This document shows, in pieces, positions 27,121 through 34,597 of a stretch of DNA of 34,765 nucleotides (within the stretch, counting starts at the first letter, position 1; every line of letters starts with the position of its first letter). Source of the stretch: JBQCHF01 sp051953655 (GTDB taxonomy: Bacteria; Actinomycetota; Actinomycetes; Motilibacterales; Motilibacteraceae); the NCBI GenBank assembly GCA_051953655.1, contig JBQCIO010000321.1, positions 1-34,765 on the forward strand, written 5' to 3'. The notes below the pieces were generated by a model. The model was not told the origin of the DNA and made no database searches. It saw only the letters and a list, made by a program, of their open reading frames with translations. The translations under genes were made by a program, and so were the position numbers.

Positions 27121-27906
27121 TCAGGTGATCTCGAGCAGCTTCTCGCGCACCGCGTAGACCACGGCCTCCATCCGGGAGTGCAGCTGCAGCTTCTCCAGGA
27201 TGTTGCGCACGTGGTTCTTCACGGTGTTCTCGGAGATGAACAGCTCCTTGGCGATGTCGCGGTTGTTCAGCCCGCGCGCCACCAGCTTGAGCACCTCGAG
27301 CTCGCGGTCGGTGAGCCGCGGGGCGGGCACCTGCTGACGCTCGTCGCCCCGCTTGATCATCGTGGCGAACTCGGTGAGCAGCTTGGAGGCCATCGACGGG
27401 CTGATCAGCGACTGGCCGCCGGCGACCGCGCGGATGGCGGTGGCGACCTCGTCGATGGAGATCTCCTTGAGCAGGTAGCCGCTCGCGCCGGCCTTGATCG
27501 CCTCGTAGAGGTCGGCCTCCTCGTCCGAGATCGTCAACATGATGATCTTGGTCGAGGGGACGACGTCCTTGATCGCGGTGCACGCGTCGATCCCGCCGGC
27601 GATCTTGCCGCGCTGCGGCATCCGGATGTCCATCAGGACGATGTCCGGCGTCAGCTCGCGGGCGAGCTCGACGGCCTCGGCCCCGTCGCCGGCCTCGCCG
27701 ACGACCTCGATGTCGTCCTCCTGGGCGAGCACCATGAACAGGCCGCGCCGGAAGAGCGCGTGGTCGTCGACGACGAGCACGCGGATCGGCTCGCCGTCGG
27801 CCGGCGCCACGCCGCCCACCACCTGTTGCCCCGTCCCCGTGCCCGCCGGCTGGTCGCCGCTGGTGCCCGCAGCGACCCCCGCCCGCGGTCCTTCCTGCTC
27901 GTTCAC
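27121..27906 (-). CDS. NarL/LuxR-family orphan response regulator
   Basis: Two-component DNA-binding regulator of 261 residues. An about 40-residue Gly/Ala-rich N-terminal tail precedes the receiver domain (IRVLVVDDHALFRRG at 41-55, phospho-acceptor Asp93 in IVLMDIRMP, then the TISDEEADLY and SGYLLKEI segments). The C-terminal LuxR-type helix-turn-helix (LTDRELEVLKLVARGLNNRD, ISENTVKNHVRNILEKL) binds DNA. No histidine kinase is adjacent, so it is an orphan here. It follows hpf on the same strand. From memory, the Streptomyces orphan regulator OrrA occupies a similar position. The GTG at 27906 is preceded by GGATGGGA. A terminator-like hairpin lies 23 bp before its start. Confidence 0.94.
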   Translation of the reverse strand: MNEQEGPRAGVAAGTSGDQPAGTGTGQQVVGGVAPADGEPIRVLVVDDHALFRRGLFMVLAQEDDIEVVGEAGDGAEAVELARELTPDIVLMDIRMPQRGKIAGGIDACTAIKDVVPSTKIIMLTISDEEADLYEAIKAGASGYLLKEISIDEVATAIRAVAGGQSLISPSMASKLLTEFATMIKRGDERQQVPAPRLTDRELEVLKLVARGLNNRDIAKELFISENTVKNHVRNILEKLQLHSRMEAVVYAVREKLLEIT

Positions 27907-27928
27907 CGTCCCATCCTGGCATGCGCGA

Positions 27929-27965
27929 CCCCGCTCGCCCCTCCGGTTGGGCGGGACGAGCGGGG
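27929..27965 (-). terminator. Hairpin between hpf and the response regulator
   Basis: CCCCGCTCG (27929-27937) pairs with CGAGCGGGG (27957-27965); three further GC pairs follow after one bulged base. It lies in the 161-bp gap after hpf and only 23 bp before the regulator start, so it ends hpf transcription or attenuates read-through into the regulator. Confidence 0.65.
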
Positions 27966-28067
27966 CCGGGCGCGACAGCGGGTGCGCGGGCGGGTCCGCC
28001 GGGCGGTCACCCGTCGGGCCGGACGCCGACCCGGCCCGGCTGTCGCGTGCTCGCGTCGTGCCGGTGC

Positions 28068-28709
28068 TCAGACCTCCAGGCGGATGACGCCGTAGTCGTA
28101 GCCGCGGCGGCGGTAGACGACGCTCGGGCGGCGGTCGGCGGCGTCGACGAAGAGGAAGAAGTCGTGGCCCACGAGCTCCATCTCGTAGAGCGCCTGGTCC
28201 AGCGTCATCGGCTCGGCCTGGTGCACCTTCTCGCGCAGCACCAGCGGTCCGTCGCCGTCGACCGCCCCCAGGGGGCCGTCGCCGTCGCTCCACGGCGCGG
28301 TCTCGGGCACCCCCTCCTGCGGCGCGCTGGGCGCCTGCGCCTGCGCCGGCGCGGCGGCGGCCTCGGCGAGGCTGGCCCCGACGGACACCGGCGTCTTGGC
28401 CCCGTGGTGGACCCGGCGGCGGTCGGCGGCGCGGCGCAGCCTCGCCTCGAGCTTGGTCCAGGCCAGGTCCAGCGCGGCGTAGGGGTCGTCGGCGGCGGCC
28501 TCGGCCCGGATGACCGGACCGCGGGTGCGGCAGGTGATCTCCACCCGCTTGCACCGCTCGGACAGCCGGGGATTCGGTTCGTGCGACATCTCGACGTCGA
28601 CCGTGGTCACCTTGGGATCGAGCCTCTCCACCTTGGCGAGCTTCTCCGCGACGTGCCTGCGGAAGCGGTCCGTGACCTCGCAGTGGCGGGCCTTGACGAC
28701 GATGTCCAC
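28068..28709 (-). CDS. hpf: Ribosome hibernation promoting factor, long form
   Basis: Binds the 30S decoding region of resting ribosomes and, through its C-terminal domain, joins 70S ribosomes into 100S dimers. It is 213 residues. The N-terminal HPF/RaiA domain is at 1-100 (VDIVVKARHCEVTDRFRRHV, VDVEMSHEPNPRL, DDPYAALDLAWTKLEARLRR). A variable Ala/Gly linker covers about 105-155. The C-terminal dimerisation domain is at 155-213 (VHQAEPMTLDQALYEMELVG, HDFFLFVDAADRRPSVVYRR, YDYGVIRLEV). The GTG at 28709 has GGAGA 9 nt upstream. Its long 5' region (28710-29228) contains a structured RNA. It sits downstream of comFC on the same strand. Confidence 0.96.
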   Translation of the reverse strand: MDIVVKARHCEVTDRFRRHVAEKLAKVERLDPKVTTVDVEMSHEPNPRLSERCKRVEITCRTRGPVIRAEAAADDPYAALDLAWTKLEARLRRAADRRRVHHGAKTPVSVGASLAEAAAAPAQAQAPSAPQEGVPETAPWSDGDGPLGAVDGDGPLVLREKVHQAEPMTLDQALYEMELVGHDFFLFVDAADRRPSVVYRRRGYDYGVIRLEV

Positions 28710-28919
28710 GAGGTGCGCTCTCCTTCGTTGGGGGCGATGGCATGCCGGCCGTGCTGCCGAGCAGGACGTCGGGGCTCCGGGGGGGCGGGGACGTCCGGTC
28801 GAGGGAGTGCACGCCGGTGCGGCGGGGAGCGGGCGGCACCCGCCCGGCCGACCTGGTCTTCGTCCCCACATCCGCCTGCTGAGGGTCTCGCAGCCTGCGC
28901 CACTACCCCCCTTCTCCCG

Positions 28920-29135
28920 GACCGGGCGGCATCTGACCACCCGGCGGGGCAGGGCTTACCTCTAAGCCGCACCGTGATCGGACGACGAGAAGTCGCCTTA
29001 CGTGGACCGCTTCGCCTGCGGCTGGCATCGGCTTGCCGGCCTGGAGAATCGCCCGTAGGCGAACCCAGACCGACGCAACCACGGACCCGGACGGGTGCCA
29101 TGACGGAACGCTAGTCCCCTGCCCTGCCGTGGTTC
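28920..29135 (-). ncRNA. Probable raiA-motif structured RNA between comFC and hpf
   Basis: The gene-free gap shows, on the hpf strand, a dense set of hairpins: AACCACGG (29127-29134) with CCGTGGTT (29077-29084); inside it ACCC-GTCC-GGGT (29085-29096); TTCGCCTACGG (29053-29063) with CCGCAGGCGAA (29011-29021, one mismatch) enclosing GCCGGCA/TGCCAGC; CGAC-TTCTC-GTCG (28983-28995 region); GGCTTA-GAGG-TAAGCC (28953-28968); and CCGGGTGG/CCGCCCGG with a 7-nt loop (28922-28944). The raiA motif is a noncoding RNA of Actinobacteria and Firmicutes known to lie upstream of raiA (hpf), often next to comFC; this is exactly that location. I could not run a covariance model, so the family call rests on position, strand, size and structure. 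Ends are approximate. Confidence 0.68.
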
Positions 29136-29228
29136 CACCGTCTCGGTGCATCCGTCCACCCCGATCGGCCCGGGCACCGATCCAGCAGGCGTCGCGGGCA
29201 CAGGTCAGGTCACCGGACTCGTCATGCG

Positions 29229-30095
29229 TCACGGGGTCGCCGCGAGCACGGCGACGGCGGGCACGGGGACCCCGGCCACCCGCAGCGCGCGGGCCGCCTC
29301 ACCGAGGGTGGCGCCGGTGGTGAGGACGTCGTCGACGACCACCGCGGCCACCGGCGGCCCGTGGGCCAGCAGCCGCTCCAGCCGCCCCGGGCGCACGCCG
29401 AGCGCGCCGGCGAGGTTCTCGGCCCGGTCGGCGGCGTCGAGGCCGGCCTGGTCGCGGACCCGGCGGACGTGCCGCAGCACCGGCGCGAGCAGGACCTCGC
29501 CACCACCGGCCTCGGTGTGGCCGGCGGCGCGCAGGTGGGCCAGGGCCAGCCGGGCCAGCCGCCCGGTGGGGTCGAACCCGCGGGCGCGGCGGGCGGCGGC
29601 GCGGGACGGGACCGGGACCACGAGGACGGTCGGCGGGTGGGTCGTCGGGTGGCTGGACGGACCGCCCGTCTCCGGCTGGGCGGCCTGCAGCGCGACGTCG
29701 AGGGCGACGTCGAGCGCGACCGCCAGCGGCACGGCGAGGGTCAGCCCCAGCGGCCGGCCGAGCGAGAGCCGCCCGCGCTCCTTGTGCGCCAGCACCGCCG
29801 CGCGGGCCGGGCCCTCCCACGCGGCGGCGGCGAACACCGGGGGCACGCCGCGCCGTCGGACCACGAGCAGCGGCCGCCGCAGCGCCGCCCCGCACGCACC
29901 GCACAGGGGTGCGGAGTCCGGCCCGGGGAGGCCGCAGCCGGCGCACTCGGCCGGCAGCACCAGGTCGGCGAGCGCGGCCAGCACCTGCCGGGTGGCGGCC
30001 CACGCCGCCGCCGGCCGCGACCGGGAGCCGACCTCCCGCGCGGGGGTGACGGGTGCGCCGGCCGTCGGCGGACCGGCCGGGGTCGGTGAGGTCAC
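29229..30095 (-). CDS. comFC: ComF-family phosphoribosyltransferase-like protein
   Basis: Predicted double-zinc-ribbon plus phosphoribosyltransferase protein of 288 residues; in naturally competent bacteria ComFC is needed for DNA uptake, and in others its role is unclear. Cys51, Cys54, Cys65 and Cys68 form one CxxC...CxxC zinc site. A ComF core follows (ERGRLSLGRPLG, VPVPSRAAARRARGFDPTGR, RVRDQAGLDAADRAENLAGA), and the PRPP-binding loop VVVDDVLTTGATL is near residues 252-264. A 12-bp tandem repeat (29692-29715) encodes the VALDVALDVAL stretch. The GTG at 30095 has a weak ribosome-binding site; an internal GTG is possible. Its gene lies between lpqB and the structured RNA. Confidence 0.93.
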   Translation of the reverse strand: MTSPTPAGPPTAGAPVTPAREVGSRSRPAAAWAATRQVLAALADLVLPAECAGCGLPGPDSAPLCGACGAALRRPLLVVRRRGVPPVFAAAAWEGPARAAVLAHKERGRLSLGRPLGLTLAVPLAVALDVALDVALQAAQPETGGPSSHPTTHPPTVLVVPVPSRAAARRARGFDPTGRLARLALAHLRAAGHTEAGGGEVLLAPVLRHVRRVRDQAGLDAADRAENLAGALGVRPGRLERLLAHGPPVAAVVVDDVLTTGATLGEAARALRVAGVPVPAVAVLAATP

Positions 30096-30246
30096 CCCAC
30101 CGAGGATCGGGGACGGGCGGTGGCCCGCGCCGACGACGGCCCGGCCGCTGTGGAAGGTGCCGCACCGCCGCCCGTGCCCTGTGGACGGTGCCGGACGGTG
30201 GCGGCCGGTGCCGGCCGGTGTCGGCCTGCGCCGGTCGGACCTCGGG
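30096..30246 (-). promoter_or_regulatory. Region between lpqB and comFC with repeated CTGTGGA(A/C)GGTGCCG
   Basis: CTGTGGAAGGTGCCG (30148-30162) and CTGTGGACGGTGCCG (30179-30193) are direct repeats 31 bp apart with one mismatch. The second shares a 13-mer with the GTCCACAGC cluster before the BldC-like gene (19399-19411). No terminator or gene is seen. It probably holds the comFC promoter. Confidence 0.4.
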
Positions 30247-32031
30247 TCAGCCGGGGTAGACCGGGTCGCGGCCCGTGCCCACGGGCAGCCAGGCCCGCCC
30301 GGAGGAGGACCACAGCCGCCCGTCCACGGTCTGCACCAGCAGCGGGTGCGGCGCCGGGGCCGCGGCCACCGCCACCGGCGGCGCGCTGAGGGAGCCGGTG
30401 GGGGTGGACGGCTGGCCGAACAGGTCCGTCACCAGCACGCCCTCGGCGCCGTCCCCGGCGTCGCCGCCGGCCGCCGCCCCGGCGTCGGGCCCCACCGCCA
30501 GCGCCACCTGGTGGTCGTCCACCCAGGCCGCGTCGCGGACCCGCACCGCCTCCGGGTCGAGCAGGTAGAGACCCTGGATGCGCGGGCCGTCGCCCCGCTC
30601 GACGACCACCCCGAGCTCGAGCCGGTCGTGCCCCGCCGCGTCGCGCACCACGACCAGCGCCCGGGTGCCGTCGCGGGCCACCCGCACCGCCCGCACCCGG
30701 CCGCCGGGGTCCTCGACGGTCACCGCCTGCGCCTGCTGCCCCAGGCGCAGCCGCCACACCGCGCCGCTGCGCCGGTCGACCGTCCAGAGCCGGTCCTGCG
30801 GGTCCCACGACGGCCCCGCGAGCTCGCCGCCGCGCAGCACCGGGGTGAGCTGCTCGCCGGGACCCACCTCGCCGGCCATCAGCGTGGTGGCCCCCGCGGT
30901 CGTGCCCGCCACCAGGCGGCCGTCGAGGGAGAGCGCGGGCCGGGCCAGCGGCGTGCGCCCGTCGCCGGCCGGGCCCGGCACCGGGCTGAACTGCCCCTGC
31001 ACGAGGGTGCCCAGCCGGTCGCCGCGCACCACGTAGGCCGGCACGCCGGAGGCGAGGCCCACCGGGTCGTAGCCGTCCCAGGAGTCCACCGGCTGCTCGG
31101 CCGGCACCCCGGGCACCTGCAGGTCCTGCTCGTGCACGGTGAGGTGGACGGCGCGGACGTCCGGCAGCTGGCGCAGGGTCCACACCAGCTGGGCCGAGAG
31201 GCCGGCCAGCGCCGCGGCCGGAAGCCCCAGCACGCTGTCGTCGAGGTCGACCTGGGCGACGCCGTCGACGACCGGCACGCTGGCCACCGACAACCGGGCC
31301 CCCGACGGCAGCGCCGAGACGACCGCGGGGGCGAGCCACGGCGACGGCCCGGCCAGCACGCGCTGGGTGAGCACGGTGGCCAGGGCCGGCCGGCGCGGCA
31401 GCAGCAGCGGGTCGGGCACCACCCGAGTGCGGTCCGGGGTGAGGAAGTAGGCCGACAGGGCGGTGAAGGCCCGCCCGACGTCGAAGGCGGTGAGGAGCAG
31501 GCCGTCCTCGAGCCGGGAGATGCGCCACTCGCCCCGCTCCCTGGCCAGGGTGAGCGCGACGCTGCTGCTGGTCGGCTCGGCCAGCTGCCGGTACTGGCCG
31601 GCCGCGTCCACCTGCCCGACCTCGCGCACCGTCAGCCGCGCCGTCGCCCGCTGCCCGGACGCGTCCGGCACGACCTCCAGCTGGAGGGAGTCGGACTGGT
31701 AGACGGTCACGCCGCGGTCCGGGCGCCACGCCGTGGCCGCGGCCTGGGTGAGGTAGAGGCGGGCCGCGGCGCTGTCGTTCTCGAAGCTGGCCGAGGCGAG
31801 CAGGAAGCCGCGCACGACGTCGGCGGCGCTCGCGCCCTCGCGCGGCGGAGCGGCCACCACGCGCACCGCCGGCTCCTCGGACCCGACCACCGTGAGCGGG
31901 CCCTCGTGCACCGCCCCGGCGCGCGGGATGGAGGTGCACCCGGACAGCGCCAGCGCACCGAGCACCGCCACGGCCGTGAGCCGGCGCCGGCCGGCCCTGC
32001 CGGCAACCCTGACCGCGGCCCCGCCCCTCAC
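30247..32031 (-). CDS. lpqB: MtrAB-associated lipoprotein LpqB
   Basis: Membrane lipoprotein that works with the MtrB sensor kinase; 594 residues, full family length. The signal peptide ends in the lipobox LSGC with Cys32. The N-terminal half holds a GerMN-like region (VVPDPLLLPRRPALATVLTQ through AVHLTVHEQDLQVPGVPAE). The C-terminal half is a beta-propeller-like segment with repeated strands (ALSLDGRLVAG, PSWDPQDRLWTVDRR, VRVARDGTRALVV). The GTG start at 32031 overlaps the mtrB stop by 4 bp (GTGA), so translation is coupled. In Mycobacterium, LpqB modulates MtrA phosphorylation. It follows mtrB as in other actinobacteria. Confidence 0.96.
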   Translation of the reverse strand: MRGGAAVRVAGRAGRRRLTAVAVLGALALSGCTSIPRAGAVHEGPLTVVGSEEPAVRVVAAPPREGASAADVVRGFLLASASFENDSAAARLYLTQAAATAWRPDRGVTVYQSDSLQLEVVPDASGQRATARLTVREVGQVDAAGQYRQLAEPTSSSVALTLARERGEWRISRLEDGLLLTAFDVGRAFTALSAYFLTPDRTRVVPDPLLLPRRPALATVLTQRVLAGPSPWLAPAVVSALPSGARLSVASVPVVDGVAQVDLDDSVLGLPAAALAGLSAQLVWTLRQLPDVRAVHLTVHEQDLQVPGVPAEQPVDSWDGYDPVGLASGVPAYVVRGDRLGTLVQGQFSPVPGPAGDGRTPLARPALSLDGRLVAGTTAGATTLMAGEVGPGEQLTPVLRGGELAGPSWDPQDRLWTVDRRSGAVWRLRLGQQAQAVTVEDPGGRVRAVRVARDGTRALVVVRDAAGHDRLELGVVVERGDGPRIQGLYLLDPEAVRVRDAAWVDDHQVALAVGPDAGAAAGGDAGDGAEGVLVTDLFGQPSTPTGSLSAPPVAVAAAPAPHPLLVQTVDGRLWSSSGRAWLPVGTGRDPVYPG

Positions 32032-33689
32032 CGGAGCACCTCGCCCGACGACGGCCCGATCCGCCGGTAGGGCGCCCCGACGGCCCGGGTGCGCCGGCGG
32101 GCGTCGGCGGGCTCGAGCGGCAGCGGGCTGCCGTCGAGGCGGTCCCCGGCCACCCGTGGCACGGTGAGCCGGAACTGGCAGCCGTCGCCGGGCTCGCCCC
32201 AGGCCTGCAGCCAGCCGTGGTGCAGCCGGGCGTCCTCCAGCGCGATGGACAGGCCGAGGCCCGTGCCGCCCACCGTGCGGGCGCGGGCGGGGTCCGCGCG
32301 CCAGAACCGGTTGAACACCAGGGAGGCCTCCCCGGGCTTGAGCCCGACGCCGTGGTCGCGGACGGCGACGGCCACCGCGTGCTCGTCGCACCCGAGCAGC
32401 ACCTCCACCGGGCGCCCCTCGCCGTGCTCGAGCGCGTTGACCAGCAGGTTGCGCACCACCCGGTCGATGCGCCGCGGGTCCACCTCGGCCGAGCACGGGA
32501 CGGGCGGCAGGTGCAGGGTCACGGCGGTGCCGCGGGCATGGGCCAGGGCCTCGGTGGCCTCGACGACCCGGCGGACGACGTCGCGCAGGTCCACCCGCTC
32601 CGGCTCGAGCTGGGCGGCCCCGGCGTCGAAGCGGCTGATCTCGAGCAGGTCGGCGAGCAGGGACTCGAAGCGGTCGAGCTGAGCCTGCAGCAGCTCGGCG
32701 CTGCGGGCGGTGACCGGGTCGAGGTCGGCGCGGGCCTCGTGGATGACGTCGGCGGCCATCCGCACCGTGGTGAGCGGGGTGCGCAGCTCGTGGGAGACGT
32801 CGGAGACGAAGCGCTGCTGCACCCGGGAGAGGTCCTCCAGCTGGCGGATCTGTCCCTGCAGGCTGGCGGCCATCTTGTTGAAGGAGGCGGCCAGTCGGGC
32901 CAGGTCGTCCTCCCCGCGCACGTGCATGCGCTCCTCCAGGCCGCCGGCGGCGAGGCGCTCGGAGATCCGCGCGGCCATCCGGACCGGTGTGACGACCTGC
33001 CGGGTGACGACGAAGGCGACCAGCCCGACCAGCAGCGCCAGGCCCAGGCAGGCCGCGGCCAGGGTGCGCTGCACCAGCGCCAGGGTGTCCTGCTCCTTGT
33101 CCAGCGGGAACAGGTAGTAGAGCTCGTAGAGGCCCGCGCCGGGCACCGACACCCGCGAGCCGACGGCGAGCGCCGGCACCGAGGCGCCGTCCGGGCCCGG
33201 CATGCTCGCGTAGCGCCAGGCCTGCTGGGTGCCCGCCTGCACCGCGGCCCGCAGGTCGCCGGGGACCTGGCAGGGGTGCTCCTCCTGGCAGGAGGACAGG
33301 TCCGAGCTGACCGGGCTGAAGGAGTCGCTGGGCGAGCGCAGCAGCAGCACCTCGTTGAGGCCTGCCGGCCCGCTGCGCGCGGCCAGCCGCTGCACCACCT
33401 GGGTCGCGACCTCGGTGGTGGTCTGCGGGTCGGTGCCGTCGGTGGCGTCGAAGCTCTCCTGCGCGTCGCGGGCGCCGGTGGAGGCCTCCACCAGGGCCGC
33501 GCTCACCTTGGCCTCGAGCAGGCCGGAGCTGATCCGGCGGACCAGGAACGAGCCGATGACGGCGAGCACCACCAGCGTGAGCACGATCGTGGTCGTGACC
33601 ACGCGCAGCCGCAGCGACCGGCGCCAGGCCGCGCGCCCGCGGCGGCCGGCCCGGCGCAGCGGGGCGACCGGGCGGGACAGCCCCCGCAC
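32028..33689 (-). CDS. mtrB: MtrB sensor histidine kinase
   Basis: Membrane sensor kinase paired with MtrA, 553 residues from the chosen start. The first transmembrane helix is VVTTTIVLTLVVLAVIGSFL; an extracytoplasmic region of about 170 residues follows, then a second helix (AAACLGLALLVGLVAFVV), a HAMP domain (RISERLAAGGLEERM), the H-box FVSDVSHELRTPLTTVR with the phospho-acceptor His near residue 300, N-box RVVRNLLVNALEHGEG, and G-box GGTGLGLSIALEDARLH. The start is uncertain: the frame stays open from the mtrA stop to 33689 but contains no ATG, GTG or TTG before the GTG I give. The resulting N-terminus is about ten residues shorter before the first helix than that of Mycobacterium MtrB. 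It overlaps lpqB at its end. Confidence 0.93.
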   Translation of the reverse strand: MRGLSRPVAPLRRAGRRGRAAWRRSLRLRVVTTTIVLTLVVLAVIGSFLVRRISSGLLEAKVSAALVEASTGARDAQESFDATDGTDPQTTTEVATQVVQRLAARSGPAGLNEVLLLRSPSDSFSPVSSDLSSCQEEHPCQVPGDLRAAVQAGTQQAWRYASMPGPDGASVPALAVGSRVSVPGAGLYELYYLFPLDKEQDTLALVQRTLAAACLGLALLVGLVAFVVTRQVVTPVRMAARISERLAAGGLEERMHVRGEDDLARLAASFNKMAASLQGQIRQLEDLSRVQQRFVSDVSHELRTPLTTVRMAADVIHEARADLDPVTARSAELLQAQLDRFESLLADLLEISRFDAGAAQLEPERVDLRDVVRRVVEATEALAHARGTAVTLHLPPVPCSAEVDPRRIDRVVRNLLVNALEHGEGRPVEVLLGCDEHAVAVAVRDHGVGLKPGEASLVFNRFWRADPARARTVGGTGLGLSIALEDARLHHGWLQAWGEPGDGCQFRLTVPRVAGDRLDGSPLPLEPADARRRTRAVGAPYRRIGPSSGEVLR

Positions 33690-33910
33690 CGCCGTGCCCA
33701 GCGCCCCGGCGACCTCGTCCGGCCCGGCGAGGGGGACGCGGCCGCGCGCGCGCCGCTGCGCCCCGCGGCCGGGCAGCGGGGCGGACGGGCGGTCGACGGC
33801 GGTCAGCGGTCCCTCGTGTTCCTCTGGGCTTTCCTCGGGGCTGTCGTCGGGGCGGCTTCGGGGCGTCGGGGGCGGCTTCGGGCGTCCTCGCGCGCCTCTG
33901 CGGCCCGACG

Positions 33911-34597
33911 CTAGGCGGGCCCGGCCTTGTAGCCGACCCCGCGGACGGTCACGACGATCTCCGGCTTCTCCGGGTCGCGCTCGATCTTGCTGCGCAGCCG
34001 CTGCACGTGGACGTTCACCAGCCGGGTGTCCGCCGCGTGCCGGTAGCCCCACACCTGCTCCAGCAGGACCTCGCGGGTGAAGACCTGCCAGGGCTTGCGG
34101 GCCAGCGCCACGAGAAGGTCGAACTCCAGCGGGGTGAGCGCGATCGGCTTGCCGTCGCGCCGCACGCTGTGCCCGGCGACGTCGATGCTGAGGTCGGCGA
34201 TGGCCAGCGTCTCGGGGGCCACCTCCTCGGTCCGACGCAGGCGGGCGCGGATGCGGGCGACCAGCTCCTTGGGCTTGAACGGCTTGACCACGTAGTCGTC
34301 CGCGCCGCTCTCCAGCCCGACGACGACCATCATCGTGTCGCTGGTGGCGGTGAGCATGACGATGGGGACCCCGGACTCGGCCCGGATCTGCCGGCACACG
34401 TCGATGCCGTCGGTGCCGGGGAGCATCAGGTCCAGCAGCACCAGGTCCGGCCGGTTGTCCCGGAACATCGCCAGGGCCTTGGAGCCGTCGGAGCAGAACA
34501 CCGGCTCGAACCCCTCGGTGCGCAGGACGATCCCGAGCATCTCGGCGAGCGCGGTGTCGTCGTCGACGACGAGGACGCGGCCCTTCACGTCCCTCAT
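33911..34597 (-). CDS. mtrA: MtrA response regulator (OmpR family)
   Basis: DNA-binding response regulator that controls cell-division, cell-wall and osmotic-stress genes in actinobacteria. It is 228 residues, exactly the Mycobacterium MtrA length. The receiver domain has Asp56 (VLLDLMLPG) as phosphorylation site and KPFKPKELVARIRARLRR at its end. The winged-helix domain includes LTPLEFDLLVALARKPWQVF, VWGYRHAADTRLVNVHVQRL and TVRGVGYKAGPA. I chose the ATG at 34597 because GAGG lies 8 nt upstream; an upstream extension to 34657 is not homologous. mtrB follows after a 221-bp gap. Confidence 0.97.
   Translation of the reverse strand: MRDVKGRVLVVDDDTALAEMLGIVLRTEGFEPVFCSDGSKALAMFRDNRPDLVLLDLMLPGTDGIDVCRQIRAESGVPIVMLTATSDTMMVVVGLESGADDYVVKPFKPKELVARIRARLRRTEEVAPETLAIADLSIDVAGHSVRRDGKPIALTPLEFDLLVALARKPWQVFTREVLLEQVWGYRHAADTRLVNVHVQRLRSKIERDPEKPEIVVTVRGVGYKAGPA

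Noticed and set aside
29100..29134. SigE/SigH-type promoter (GGAAC ... GTT) before hpf
   Set aside because: The spacing between the two elements is about 22 nt, too long for this class.
28710..29228. c-di-AMP (ydaO) or cobalamin riboswitch in the hpf leader
   Set aside because: I could not find the conserved core boxes of either class; the location and hairpin set fit the raiA motif better.
29146..32070. 974-residue plus-strand frame
   Set aside because: It covers comFC and lpqB antisense and has no family features.
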